NCBI GenBank assembly: GCA_009602735.1 | Contig: WELA01010100.1 | Span: 325,859 to 389,858 of the forward strand | Source of the DNA: Mesotaenium endlicherianum | Lineage: Eukaryota; Streptophyta; Zygnematophyceae; Zygnematales; Mesotaeniaceae | DNA length: 64,000 nucleotides | Direction of reading: 5' to 3' | Shown here: positions 10,346 through 20,410 of the stretch, piece by piece | How positions within the stretch are numbered: the stretch's first letter is position 1 | Layout of the letters: each line of letters opens with the position of its first letter | Notes under the pieces: generated by a model | What the model was told of the DNA's origin: nothing | Seen by the model: the letters and a program-made list of their open reading frames with translations, nothing else | Database searches by the model: none | Program-made: the position numbers and the translations under genes

Positions 10346-11167
10346 TTGACAGCGGACTTTCTTATTGGTGACAAGAGGTGCGGCCAGAATTTGATGTACT
10401 ATTTGTTGTTTCGCAGTCTGCCGCCCAGCAGCATATTTGCCCGCCTTTGTGTATGTGTGTTCATAAATGCATGCATCAGACTAGGTGAATGTGTGCCACC
10501 GCACGACTCTGTGGGGAGATGTGGCAATGGGCGTGCATGCGTGCGTGCGTGCGTGAGCTGCTAGAGTGGTGGTAGGGAAAGGGGCAGCAGCAACCTCCTT
10601 TCACTCCTGATGTTGGAGAGAGGACCTGCTGGGTTAGGCTGCGGGCGCACACATGACGCTGGGCGACAGGTGCGCTCTGCTGAGCGGGCTAGCTTAGGGT
10701 GAAAGCGTGTGGGCAGACTTGAGGAGGAGGAGGAGGGGGAGGAAGAGGGCGTTATTGATTGAAAAGGGCAAGTTGTGCATGGGGTGGGGCTGGGGGTGGG
10801 GGTGGGTTTTGCGTTGTGGGCCCGCTTCTCTTGGCCGGTTGCAGACGGCAAACTCGCCCCACCAGTACAGGGGGATGCTGCACGCCATGTCCACCATCAT
10901 CAAGGAGGAGGGCCCCCTTGCCCTCTACAAGGGCTGGCTGCCATCTGTCATCCACGTGGTGCGTGTGCCCCCCCGCCCTCCACCTTACCATGCCCTCCCG
11001 CAAACGGGTTGTCAGAAGATTCGGGTCGTGCAGGCGGCTCAGTCCTTGTCGTGCTCTTTAGGGGGGGGGCGGGGGGGAGGGGGAGGACTTCTCGACCAGC
11101 GTGCCTTCACCCTCCTCCTTTGACTCGTGTGATCACCAGCAGAGGTCCTGACAACCCTGTGCATGTC
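10346..11167 (+). other. Host-like segment captured between two repeat blocks
   Basis: About 0.8 kb of GC-rich DNA without the repeat lies between the blocks ending at 10345 and starting at 11168. It holds the carrier exon at 10845-10958 and flanking intron-like sequence with a G-run at 11061-11082. Its copy is at 12500-13321. A possible explanation is capture of a piece of a host gene by the hAT element. Confidence 0.55.
10845..10958 (+). pseudogene. Single exon of a mitochondrial adenine-nucleotide carrier (ADNT1-like)
   Basis: The 114-bp segment encodes 38 residues including TANSPHQYRGMLHAMSTII and EEGPLALYKGWLPSVI. This is the stretch that follows the second Px[D/E]xx[K/R] signature in plant ADNT1-type carriers of the mitochondrial inner membrane. 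It is flanked by an AG acceptor (TTGCAG) and a GT donor (GTGCGT) and is phase 0 at both ends, so it is a complete internal exon. No other carrier exon is seen nearby, and transposon repeats enclose it on both sides. It is therefore a captured fragment and not a working gene. The second copy (12999-13112) is part of the duplicated block. Confidence 0.8.
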
Positions 11168-11660
11168 ACAGGGCTGGCTGCCAGCCCCTTGCTTGGTTTA
11201 GTGGGGCTGGCTCCCAGCCCCTTGCTTGGTTTTGTCGGGGCTGGCTGCCAGTCACTTGCTTGCAATTTCAGGGTTTTAGTTGGGGCTGGTTGGCTGCCCC
11301 TTGCTTGGTTAATGGAGCTGGCTTTCAGCCCCTTCCTTGCTTTTGTCGAGCTGAATGCCAACCCCTTGTTGGGAGTTGTGGGGTTGGCTGCCAGCCCCTT
11401 GCTTGCTTTTGTGAGGTTGGCTGCCAGCCTCTTACTTGGGTTAGTGGGGCTGGCTGCCAGCCCCTTGCTTGGTCTAGTGGAGTTGGCTTCCATCTCCTTG
11501 CTTGCGTTTGTCAGGGCTGGCTGCCAGCCCCTTGCTTGCTGTTTTAGGATTTTAGTCGGGGCGGGCTGTTAGCCCCTTGCTTGCTTTTGTGGGGCTGGCT
11601 GGCAACCCCTTGCTTGGTTTTGTGGGGCTGGTTGCCAGCCCCTTGCTTGCGTTTGTTGGG
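11168..11660 (+). repeat. GGCTGGCTGCC palindromic repeats, right block of hAT copy 2
   Basis: About eleven degenerate units run directly up to the transposase C-terminal exon at 11664. They are repeated at 13322-13814. Confidence 0.85.
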
Positions 11661-11663
11661 GTG

Positions 11664-11768
11664 GCTGAAGAAGAGGGTCTCAATTCTGATTTGCATGCCT
11701 TGTTGAGTGAGGAAGAGGAGATGGAGGTAGAGGAAGAGGAGATGGAGGAGCGACCTAGTGTTGCAGCT
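11664..11768 (+). pseudogene. hAT transposase C-terminal tail, copy 2
   Basis: EEEGLNSDLHALLSEEEE and VEEEEMEERPSVAA match the C-terminal tail of the hAT transposase at 4723-4900 (EEEGLNLTMHTSLSEEHK, VEERPRVLA). The rest of the tail continues at 43404, beyond chromovirus A, with CCACGAAGACAAAGACC. It is repeated at 13818-13922. The rest of the transposase is absent from this copy. Confidence 0.8.
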
Positions 11769-12163
11769 TGAAATGAGTCGACTTACCAAGTAGGCAATTA
11801 ACAATTAATAAAGATCTTTATATCAGCAAGTTAATTTTATGGTACTTTTTGTTAATTGTTTTAACAGCAAGGGACAACACACTAGCAGTGAATAATACTC
11901 TTAAGTCAAATGCAAGTAAACTAGCATCAATAACGCAATCAGTAAACTCATACATAAGCAAGGTTGGAAGACAGTGCGTATCAATGGCTTCTCGCCTTGG
12001 ATTCAGATCTCTCTCAGTAAGCTGTACCAGAGAGTTGGCCTCGTTTTCGAATGCCGAACTCGAGAGCAATGCCTAGCATATGTACATGGAATGAGTTTAC
12101 TGTTCAACGGCCAGTGCGATGGCACCGCCTACCCGGGAGTTAACCACGTTGGTAGGACCTCGG
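11769..12163 (-). repeat. Truncated LTR of chromovirus A (unit 1 of the duplication)
   Basis: It matches the first 395 bp (plus-strand reading) of the LTR at 13923 and is cut by the N at 12164. It is probably the same LTR assembled twice. Confidence 0.8.
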
Positions 12164-12164
12164 N
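12164..12164. other. Single-N assembly join between duplicated units
   Basis: The N sits exactly between two identical 2153-bp stretches, as when overlapping contig ends are placed end to end and not merged. Confidence 0.8.
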
Positions 12165-14317
12165 TCTGCCATGCCCATGCTTGCTTTTGTTGGGGCTGGC
12201 TGCCAGCCCCTTGCTTGCTTTTGTGAGGCTGGGTGCCAGCCCCTTACTTGCTTTTGTCGGGGCTAGATGCCAACCTCTTCCTTGGTTTAGTGGGGCTGGC
12301 TGCCAGCCCCTTGCCTGGTTTTATTGGGGCTGGCTGCCAGTTCCTTGCTTGCTCTTTTAGGGTTCTAGTGGGGTTGGCTGGCTGCCCCTTGCTTGGTTTA
12401 GCGGGGCTGGCTGCCATCCCCTTGCTTGGTTTTGTGGGGCTGGCTGCCAGCCCCTTACTTGGGTTAGTGGGGCTGGCTGCCAGCCCCTTGCTTAGAGGGT
12501 TGACAGCGGACTTTCTTATTGGTGACAAGAGGTGCGGCCAGAATTTGATGTACTATTTGTTGTTTCGCAGTCTGCCGCCCAGCAGCATATTTGCCCGCCT
12601 TTGTGTATGTGTGTTCATAAATGCATGCATCAGACTAGGTGAATGTGTGCCACCGCACGACTCTGTGGGGAGATGTGGCAATGGGCGTGCATGCGTGCGT
12701 GCGTGCGTGAGCTGCTAGAGTGGTGGTAGGGAAAGGGGCAGCAGCAACCTCCTTTCACTCCTGATGTTGGAGAGAGGACCTGCTGGGTTAGGCTGCGGGC
12801 GCACACATGACGCTGGGCGACAGGTGCGCTCTGCTGAGCGGGCTAGCTTAGGGTGAAAGCGTGTGGGCAGACTTGAGGAGGAGGAGGAGGGGGAGGAAGA
12901 GGGCGTTATTGATTGAAAAGGGCAAGTTGTGCATGGGGTGGGGCTGGGGGTGGGGGTGGGTTTTGCGTTGTGGGCCCGCTTCTCTTGGCCGGTTGCAGAC
13001 GGCAAACTCGCCCCACCAGTACAGGGGGATGCTGCACGCCATGTCCACCATCATCAAGGAGGAGGGCCCCCTTGCCCTCTACAAGGGCTGGCTGCCATCT
13101 GTCATCCACGTGGTGCGTGTGCCCCCCCGCCCTCCACCTTACCATGCCCTCCCGCAAACGGGTTGTCAGAAGATTCGGGTCGTGCAGGCGGCTCAGTCCT
13201 TGTCGTGCTCTTTAGGGGGGGGGCGGGGGGGAGGGGGAGGACTTCTCGACCAGCGTGCCTTCACCCTCCTCCTTTGACTCGTGTGATCACCAGCAGAGGT
13301 CCTGACAACCCTGTGCATGTCACAGGGCTGGCTGCCAGCCCCTTGCTTGGTTTAGTGGGGCTGGCTCCCAGCCCCTTGCTTGGTTTTGTCGGGGCTGGCT
13401 GCCAGTCACTTGCTTGCAATTTCAGGGTTTTAGTTGGGGCTGGTTGGCTGCCCCTTGCTTGGTTAATGGAGCTGGCTTTCAGCCCCTTCCTTGCTTTTGT
13501 CGAGCTGAATGCCAACCCCTTGTTGGGAGTTGTGGGGTTGGCTGCCAGCCCCTTGCTTGCTTTTGTGAGGTTGGCTGCCAGCCTCTTACTTGGGTTAGTG
13601 GGGCTGGCTGCCAGCCCCTTGCTTGGTCTAGTGGAGTTGGCTTCCATCTCCTTGCTTGCGTTTGTCAGGGCTGGCTGCCAGCCCCTTGCTTGCTGTTTTA
13701 GGATTTTAGTCGGGGCGGGCTGTTAGCCCCTTGCTTGCTTTTGTGGGGCTGGCTGGCAACCCCTTGCTTGGTTTTGTGGGGCTGGTTGCCAGCCCCTTGC
13801 TTGCGTTTGTTGGGGTGGCTGAAGAAGAGGGTCTCAATTCTGATTTGCATGCCTTGTTGAGTGAGGAAGAGGAGATGGAGGTAGAGGAAGAGGAGATGGA
13901 GGAGCGACCTAGTGTTGCAGCTTGAAATGAGTCGACTTACCAAGTAGGCAATTAACAATTAATAAAGATCTTTATATCAGCAAGTTAATTTTATGGTACT
14001 TTTTGTTAATTGTTTTAACAGCAAGGGACAACACACTAGCAGTGAATAATACTCTTAAGTCAAATGCAAGTAAACTAGCATCAATAACGCAATCAGTAAA
14101 CTCATACATAAGCAAGGTTGGAAGACAGTGCGTATCAATGGCTTCTCGCCTTGGATTCAGATCTCTCTCAGTAAGCTGTACCAGAGAGTTGGCCTCGTTT
14201 TCGAATGCCGAACTCGAGAGCAATGCCTAGCATATGTACATGGAATGAGTTTACTGTTCAACGGCCAGTGCGATGGCACCGCCTACCCGGGAGTTAACCA
14301 CGTTGGTAGGACCTCGG
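12165..14317 (+). repeat. 2153-bp exact duplication, unit 2
   Basis: It is identical in content to 10011-12163 (GGCTGG repeats, carrier exon, hAT C-terminus, start of the LTR). Unlike unit 1 it continues smoothly into the rest of the chromovirus A LTR, so it is the version connected to the following sequence. Confidence 0.9.
12999..13112 (+). pseudogene. Carrier exon, second copy in duplicated block
   Basis: It is the same exon as 10845-10958, offset by 2154. It is likely one locus counted twice by the assembly. Confidence 0.75.
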
Positions 14318-14676
14318 TTAACCAAATCCACCGCCATCTCCCATCATCCCGAATCGCCATCCATCATAGGGATGTCATCTTGCCATTCATCTAGCATACC
14401 ACACTTGTATGCGTATCGAGGCAGTTCGCTGCNCCACACTTGTATGCGTATCGAGGCAGTTTGCTGCTACCGAATACGGAAGTCAGCTGGCTGTCAAAGA
14501 ATGTGTCAGCAAGCTGACTTAAGTTGGCTTCAGCCTGCTGCTTCCGGCTGAGCCCTTAAACTGATAATTATATAAAGTCCAGCAGACTCAATACTACATA
14601 AAGTTGAGTAGGCTGAACTTAATTAACTATTATATTTAAATGAATATTACATCTACTAATATACTGATTCATTACA
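13923..14676 (-). repeat. 3' LTR of chromovirus A
   Basis: On the minus strand it starts TGTAATGAATC and ends in TTTCA. It contains a single-N join at 14433 flanked by a 34-bp duplication, so the true length is close to the 709-720 bp of the other copies. Confidence 0.9.
14433..14433. other. Single-N assembly join with 34-bp overlap
   Basis: Bases 14399-14432 and 14434-14467 are the same 34 bp with one mismatch, which shows an unmerged contig overlap. Confidence 0.8.
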
Positions 14677-14687
14677 ATCCCCCCAAC
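14677..14687 (-). promoter_or_regulatory. Polypurine tract of chromovirus A
   Basis: The minus-strand sequence TTGGGGGGAT lies immediately before the 3' LTR start TGTAATG. It would prime plus-strand DNA synthesis. Confidence 0.75.
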
Positions 14688-14788
14688 TTAACTTGTTGTC
14701 GCCTCAACAACATTAAACTGCAGAAGTCTTTGGTCTGGGAACTGAACCTGACCAGCCTCCCCCACTGACTGCCTCTTCAGCCTGTCAC

Positions 14789-16492
14789 CTAGGGGGTTGT
14801 TCCTGGGGCTTCAGGAACATAAGACTGAGATCTGGACCTAGATCTGGACAGCCCTCTAATTTTGTCAGCTGGCCTTCTAAAGAACCCCGTTTGTTCTAAA
14901 GTTGGACCTCGAGGAGAACGCAGGATGGTAGCCTGCTCTTCAACCACTTGGGTGTTGATCCCCACATAGACAGGCATTCCAGTAGGGTGCTGAAATACAT
15001 TGGCAAGAGGTACATGCCCCAGAGCGAAGGGAGAGGCCGGCATACCTCTGGCCACCTCGCGTGTCCCTCTTCTGGCACCCCTGTCCTCTGGGAATTTCTG
15101 CCTTTGTCTGCTGCCAAGTACAGTCAGATCAGCTTCTTCCCCTGCTTGGGCAGGTGGGCTGGGGGAGCGAGTGCGCAGTTCAGTTACCTCCATGGCCAGG
15201 GTCAAATGCCATATTCCTGATCTTGGCTCCTGAGGAAGCCCTGCTCTTGCCTGCCCCTGGGTGTCCTGAGTACCAGGTCCTGATGCTTCTCCTCTGCCTT
15301 GTTCTTCTTCCTCATCCTCCCCATCTTCCTCCTCTGAGAGGGTAGGAGTCTCGTCCACTAAGTCGTCCTGCTCCCAGGTAGACATGGAGTAGTCTACTGA
15401 CCTCTCTTTCTTAGGGCGCGCCGGAGGTTGCTTGGCCTTCAACCTGTTGATATCTATCCGGCCTGCATTCTTCGCCCATTTGACGAAGGCATGCTTTCCC
15501 TTAGAGAAGTAGTCTCTCCCCCTCCTCTTGTGCTCTTTGGTCTCTGCATTCATATTGCTCAGGCAGCCATTCAGCCTCGGGTCCCAAGGGGCAATGTGAG
15601 GTGGTAGGATGAGGTAGCCGTCCAGGCCATAGTGGAAGTCGTCCGGTTGGGCTCGGTCACACTCTTGCTTTTTGTTTGTGACGATCATCCACCTCCAGTC
15701 TGTTGGCTGCTGGTAGTACTGGGGTCCATGCTCAGCCTTCCTTAGTTTACACGGGAACCAGTGGGGCGAGAACACCTGCTGTCTTGCTTCCCTGGCTAAG
15801 TACTCCCAGCTCCTTCTCTCAACTTCATTGTAAGCTGGCAATAGTGTGAGGTAGAATACCGTATCCTTAAAGCTATCGGGCCGCATGCTCACCATCTTGA
15901 TGAGTCTCTGATCTCCCACTATTCCCGGTATTGGGACCGGCTTGTTCTCTGAATCATCTGCAAGGTACCGGGCCTGCTCTGCTGTACAGCCCACCATCTT
16001 GGCATAATCTTCGTAGAGGACCGCACCAGTGTGTGTCTCCATGTACCTATCCAGTGCTGCAGCTCCTTCCCTCTGTAGCAGTGTTGTCTGTTCCAGCTTG
16101 TTGATCTCCTGGGTTGCCAACAATGCTTCCTTCAAGTTATCAAAGTTTTGGCCACCCACCACAGTATACCTGTAAGTGGCCAAGCACTTCTGCCTGTCCG
16201 CTTCAGCCTTTTTCCTTCTCTCCTCCTCTGCCGCTGCCGCTTCTTCTTGTTGTTTCTTCTGTCTCTCCTCCTCAGCTTTCTTGAGATTTTTTGCTTCCTG
16301 ATCCTTCTTCCTCTGTGCTTCTTCTACCGCCTCTTGTTGTCTGCGGACCCTTTTTTGTTCTCTCCTGGTGAGGGACGTCGCCGCCAGCTCCTTCTGGTAT
16401 TGCTCCATTGTCCTCCTGGCTTCTTCTGCCTTGCGCTTTCTGTCCTCCTTTTGTGTGGTGGGAGCCATCCTGCACATGTAACCAGGGCACAA
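14789..16492 (-). CDS. Accessory ORF of chromovirus A, function unknown
   Basis: This 567-codon frame has no stop or frameshift, although the gag and pol of the same element are broken. It lies between the chromodomain and the polypurine tract, where some plant Ty3 elements carry additional ORFs. Residues about 10-125 form a highly charged KE/QR-rich coiled coil. Residues 126-360 look globular, with WRWMIVTNKKQECDRAQ, DGYLILPPHIAPWDPRLNG and a basic KWAKNAGRIDINRLK. An acidic stretch (SEEEDGEDEEEEQ) follows, then a Ser/Arg-rich end (RGLSRSRSRSQS). I see no signal peptide, membrane segment or envelope motif. An internal Met (MAPTTQKED) is an alternative start. I do not recognise a family. Confidence 0.7.
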   Translation of the reverse strand: MCPGYMCRMAPTTQKEDRKRKAEEARRTMEQYQKELAATSLTRREQKRVRRQQEAVEEAQRKKDQEAKNLKKAEEERQKKQQEEAAAAEEERRKKAEADRQKCLATYRYTVVGGQNFDNLKEALLATQEINKLEQTTLLQREGAAALDRYMETHTGAVLYEDYAKMVGCTAEQARYLADDSENKPVPIPGIVGDQRLIKMVSMRPDSFKDTVFYLTLLPAYNEVERRSWEYLAREARQQVFSPHWFPCKLRKAEHGPQYYQQPTDWRWMIVTNKKQECDRAQPDDFHYGLDGYLILPPHIAPWDPRLNGCLSNMNAETKEHKRRGRDYFSKGKHAFVKWAKNAGRIDINRLKAKQPPARPKKERSVDYSMSTWEQDDLVDETPTLSEEEDGEDEEEEQGRGEASGPGTQDTQGQARAGLPQEPRSGIWHLTLAMEVTELRTRSPSPPAQAGEEADLTVLGSRQRQKFPEDRGARRGTREVARGMPASPFALGHVPLANVFQHPTGMPVYVGINTQVVEEQATILRSPRGPTLEQTGFFRRPADKIRGLSRSRSRSQSYVPEAPGTTP

Positions 16493-16904
16493 GCTACTAG
16501 GATATCGACCTTTGTCATAGGAATTGCAGGAAGGAAGTAAGTTCGTATTAGTATGGTGGATTTGCTCCTGTTTACCTTACAGGGTGATTGCTAGGAGTTG
16601 ACGTAGTTGCGGTGCGCTAGACATGAACGTATGAATGTATTTTAAGGTGCGTTAAGTGATGTATTGCTGTGCGAGGACCTTTTTCCTTCCGCCCAAGGTG
16701 CTTTATGTGGGCCACGCTGTCCCATCTGTCACTATGCTGACACTTAGGATTCACATAACCGTCCCATCTGTCACTATGCTGACACTTAGGGTTTACATAA
16801 CTGTCCCTTTCTCGCTCTCGCACACTAACTGTCATATATTTTCCTCTCCAACTTAAATGGAGACAGGACCTCCTGTCACCTTCCCGTGTCAACTAAAATG
16901 ACCG
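16493..16904 (-). other. Gap between integrase-chromodomain and accessory ORF
   Basis: No gene is present. A 42-bp unit is tandemly repeated at 16719-16760 and 16761-16802 (GTCCCATCTGTCACTATGC core). A promoter or splice acceptor for the accessory ORF could lie here, but none is certain. Confidence 0.5.
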
Positions 16905-18294
16905 TTATGGAGGGGCTCCAACCGCCCGAAGGTGGAACCGTTGCAACACCCCTTTGGCATTGGCCAAATGGTCCTTAAATTCCCAAGTGTCCCCAGAGGC
17001 ATCGTAACCCTTCCATCGAATGAGGTACTTCATGACATATTTAGACAATCGACGGACCGAGCGCGCGCTTAAAATCTCATCGNCTTAAAATCTCCTCAAC
17101 CTCATATTCCTCAGGGTCACCGTCTCGGACAGCGGGGACCGGTCCCGGTTGGACAAATAACCGACCTGTGAACAGTGTGTCCCCTTTGATGTATGGTTCC
17201 AAGAAGGCGACATTAAAGACCGGATGACCCTTGTATTCTGCTGACATGTTCAATTTGTAAGCATTCTGACTGACACGGCGCACCACCGAATATGGACCGA
17301 CCCAGACAGGACCAAGCTTTTTCTTGACCATACCAGGGAGGTACAGGTGCTGAGAATGCAGCTTGACCAAATCGCCCTTAGAAAAGGTCAGTTCTCGACG
17401 GTGCTGATTTTTGTTGGTTTTCTTGGGCTTCGTGAAGATTCTATTGGACTTCTGACAGGGTGTCAGCAAAATCCTGAGTTAACTGGAGGGAGACTGGATT
17501 GTCAATCCCTTCAGGGTGAGTTCAAGACTCCCCTAGGACATCTAAAGGAGACTTAGGGACTCTACCCAGGCTCAGTTCAAAAGGAGTCTTGCCCGTTGAC
17601 GCGTGCACCTCACTGTTGACAGCAAACTGGATTTGAGGTAACAGGTCAACCCAATTATCTTGTTTTTGGTTAATATAGGCTATCAGTACCTCTTGCAGAC
17701 CTCGATTAGTTCTTTCAGTCTGCCCATCAGTCTGAAGGTGGTTTGCTGTGCTGAGCAGCTGACGACTCCAATTAACCCCATTAAAGTCCTCCAGAACTTA
17801 GAGGTAAATTTCGAGTCTCTGTCTGAGATTACATTAGAGGGTAGCCCATGTTGGCATACTACATGGTTCTCGCTGTTTCGAGTGCAATTACTTTGACAGT
17901 TGTGGGGATGAAAATGACCATTTTTGTCAGTTTATCCACGACTACCAGTATCAAATCGTGCCCATTGGCAATTCGTGGCAGTGTGACCACCCAGTCCATG
18001 GATATTGTTTCCCAGCGGCCAGCTGGGATGGGCAGCGGTTGTAAGAGGCCCCCCGGTGGTGTGTGCCTAGACTTATTCTTTTGACACTGGTCGCAGGACT
18101 TAACGTATTTCAAGACCTCCCGAGGTAATCCCTCCCAATGTTTTGCTAGTTTGCCAACAGTTTTGGCCTGCCCCAAATGCCCACCCCGTAAACTGTCATG
18201 TGCTTGACTCAATAAAAGGGACCTTATTTCCAAATTATTAGGAATGACCAGCTTCAGCCTGCCTGAAGTGGTTTCAGTCACCCAGACCCCTCCC
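16905..18294 (-). pseudogene. Integrase with H2C2 finger, catalytic core and chromodomain (chromovirus A)
   Basis: It starts next to the TTAA of the inserted piggyBac remnant. First comes the HHCC finger (HDSLRGGHLGQ, then CDQCQKNK). The catalytic core follows with MDWVVTLPRI (first Asp), NVISDRDSKF (second Asp) and a Glu region. The C-terminal part has GDLVKLHSQHLYLP and KLGPVWVGPYSVV, and a chromodomain near 16950-17060 reads YVMKYLIRWKGYDASGDTWE. Several frameshifts and stops (for example between 17860 and 17470) and a single-N join at 17083 break the frame. The chromodomain would tether integration to methylated histone H3 and defines a chromovirus. Confidence 0.88.
17083..17083. other. 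Single-N assembly join
   Basis: CTTAAAATCTC is present on both sides of the N, so the overlapping contig ends were not merged. It disturbs the link between the integrase C-terminus and the chromodomain. Confidence 0.75.
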
Positions 18295-18585
18295 TTAACA
18301 CTAGGTATCCCATCGGACCATATATGGTCCTCGGACCATATATGGTCTAGCTAACCCCCATTTTCCAGCGCTGACCTCCAGGGTGCTACAGTTGACCAAC
18401 TAGTACAAATTATGGCTCAAACGAACCGTACAGACTTGAACCTTAGGCGAAAAAATGCAAAATGGTCTTCCGATTATTAACGACAAAGTTAGAGTGAAAA
18501 GAAGGAGGTTCAAAGTTCAGGTTCACAACAAAATTTCAAGTGAAAAGTCTGTCATACCCGAGGTTACTAAAGAGCTCTTAGAGCC

Positions 18586-19167
18586 ATGACTTCTTCTTCA
18601 AATGCGCCAAAAATAGTTGTGGGTGGTAAATTACTCATCCCTGCCACCTTCTGGGGAGATGCATGGGCGAAAAAGACATTTGGACAGTATTACATAGAGT
18701 TTTTCTTAGTTGGAATTGTGAGAAAAGAGGTTGTGAGGACTAAAAAGGAAAACTTATGGCTCATAGAAGTGTTGTATGACAAAGAAAAGAAGCAATGGGA
18801 GGCATGGAAAGTCAGGCAGTACCTATCTACAGTGCCTGAAGAGTCCTGGTTTTATTTTGAGCCGCATGTAGTTCGTTTTGGCTTGGTTTCCTCAAGGGCC
18901 TCTTTGCTTTCAAATTCGAGGGAGAATGAGGGTCACAGTCTAATTTCGTCCTCCCAAGATCCAAATGATGACTCACAGCCAAGGTCTAGTGATGGTGAGG
19001 AGGGTAAGGAGGATGAGGAGGAAGAGGAGGAGGAGGAGGAGGAGGAGGAGGATATTATGAGGAAGAGGGGCAGGCCTGACACCGGAAGAGGTAAGCAGCT
19101 GATGCTCATTGTTCCTACTGTTAAAAATGAGAAAAGGAAGAGGAGGAGAAGGGCAACTGCTCCATAA
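18586..19167 (+). pseudogene. piggyBac transposase N-terminal part (deleted copy)
   Basis: The 193-codon frame matches the first ~235 residues of the transposase at 1105: WGDAWAKKTFGQYYIEFFLVG against WGESWAAQEFGEHYEEFFLVG. It then has an acidic Glu run near 19010-19050 and an AT-hook-like KRGRPDTGRGK. It stops at TAA soon after. The region for the first two catalytic aspartates is missing. It might be translated as a short DNA-binding peptide, but nothing shows this. Confidence 0.85.
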
Positions 19168-19199
19168 CCATAATTTCTCCTTAACCATAACTTCTCCAA

Positions 19200-19732
19200 A
19201 CATTGTGGTGCACTACAAAACACACAAAGACGCTGTTGATCAATTTTACAAGCTCTGTGTGAGAGATAAGTTCTTTGTCGAGACTTCTGCTGTGAGCTTA
19301 AAGTGGTGGCACAAACTATATTGGGGTCTATTTGATGCTGCCCTGGCCGATGCCTACATCCTCTACAACCTGGCCCATCCTGAGAGTGACAGGTATCCCT
19401 TCATGTTAGATGTTGTAGCGGAGATGACAGACTTCCATGATCCACATAAGGGGAGGCGCTTTCGCTGGAGTGCGGGGCGGGCTGGGATTGACAGGTTCCT
19501 AGGGAGACACTTCCCTGAGCACCTTCCAGGAGGCTCTAGACCAGGATGTGTAGTGTGCAGGAGCAAGTTGTATGACCTAGGCCATGAGAAGAGTAAGGTG
19601 AGGCCTAGCTATTGGTGCGCAACGTGTGGAGTAGCGCTTTGCCCCGCGCCTTGCTTTGAGGAGTACCATACCAACAGGCACATAGCACATGTAGATAGTG
19701 GCCCCTACAAGCTGAGTAGCAGTAAGAAGTAG
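19200..19732 (+). pseudogene. piggyBac transposase C-terminal part (deleted copy)
   Basis: NIVVHYKTHKDAVDQFYKLC matches the third catalytic Asp region of the full copy. The intact zinc-finger tail follows (CVVCRSKLYD, CATCGVALCPAPCFEEYH). It is in a different frame from the N-terminal part. An AATAAA lies at 19960-19965. Confidence 0.85.
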
Positions 19733-20410
19733 GATTGTAGAGCAAAGGAACTGCAACTGAAACATATATGAAAGACATTGTGCTCCATAAACAATTCAGC
19801 TTCATGTGTGCAAAACTGTCGATTCTGCAACATTTTGCAACTAATAATTTATTTTTAATCATTTTAATTCATTATTTTATATATAAATATTTTTTTGTAA
19901 GTAAAGTAAGACCTTACTTTCAAGCTCCACTTTACAGATTACTATTTGCATGTGTAAAGAATAAATTATGAATTATTAACTGTGATGCTTTGGTGCATGA
20001 GGCACTAAAAAGTACGAAAAATACCCGGACCCCATATGGTCCACTAAGTACAGAGTGTGCCTCCACAAAGCTACTGATTAGAATGAAGTGAAATCTGTTT
20101 CATATGATAGGTAAGACACATGCCTACCCCAGATTAAATCAACAACTACTGGTTCAAATCCAAATTCATAGTGTGTGAGGGTAAAGTTGGCCCTATTTGC
20201 TCGTTTCTTGTTACCGTACACACCTTGTACGGAAAGTACACCTTACCTTTCCGAAAATTGCGGGCCACATGGCCAGTGCAATACTTTGTGATGTAAGCTC
20301 TCTAATGGTCTATCACACATAGTCAAAGCTTCAGTGGTTATTTCAATATAGTGTGACTTAGGGGGTGCATTATTGGACCATATATGGTCTTTTCCTTGGG
20401 AGACCTAGTG
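19733..20410 (+). other. 3' non-coding region of deleted piggyBac
   Basis: It is AT-rich with no gene. A GACCATATATGGTC palindrome lies near 20382. Confidence 0.5.

Larger units (their letters stand above)
10011..12163 (+). repeat. 2153-bp exact duplication, unit 1
   Basis: It repeats as 12165-14317 with a constant offset of 2154 and no difference that I could find. The two units are separated by one N (12164). See the finding on a probable assembly artefact. Confidence 0.9.

Noticed and set aside
10090-10374. Repeat peptides around 10079-10564 and 11107-11572
   Set aside because: They have the same cause as above: low-complexity translation of palindromic repeats, duplicated by the probable assembly error.
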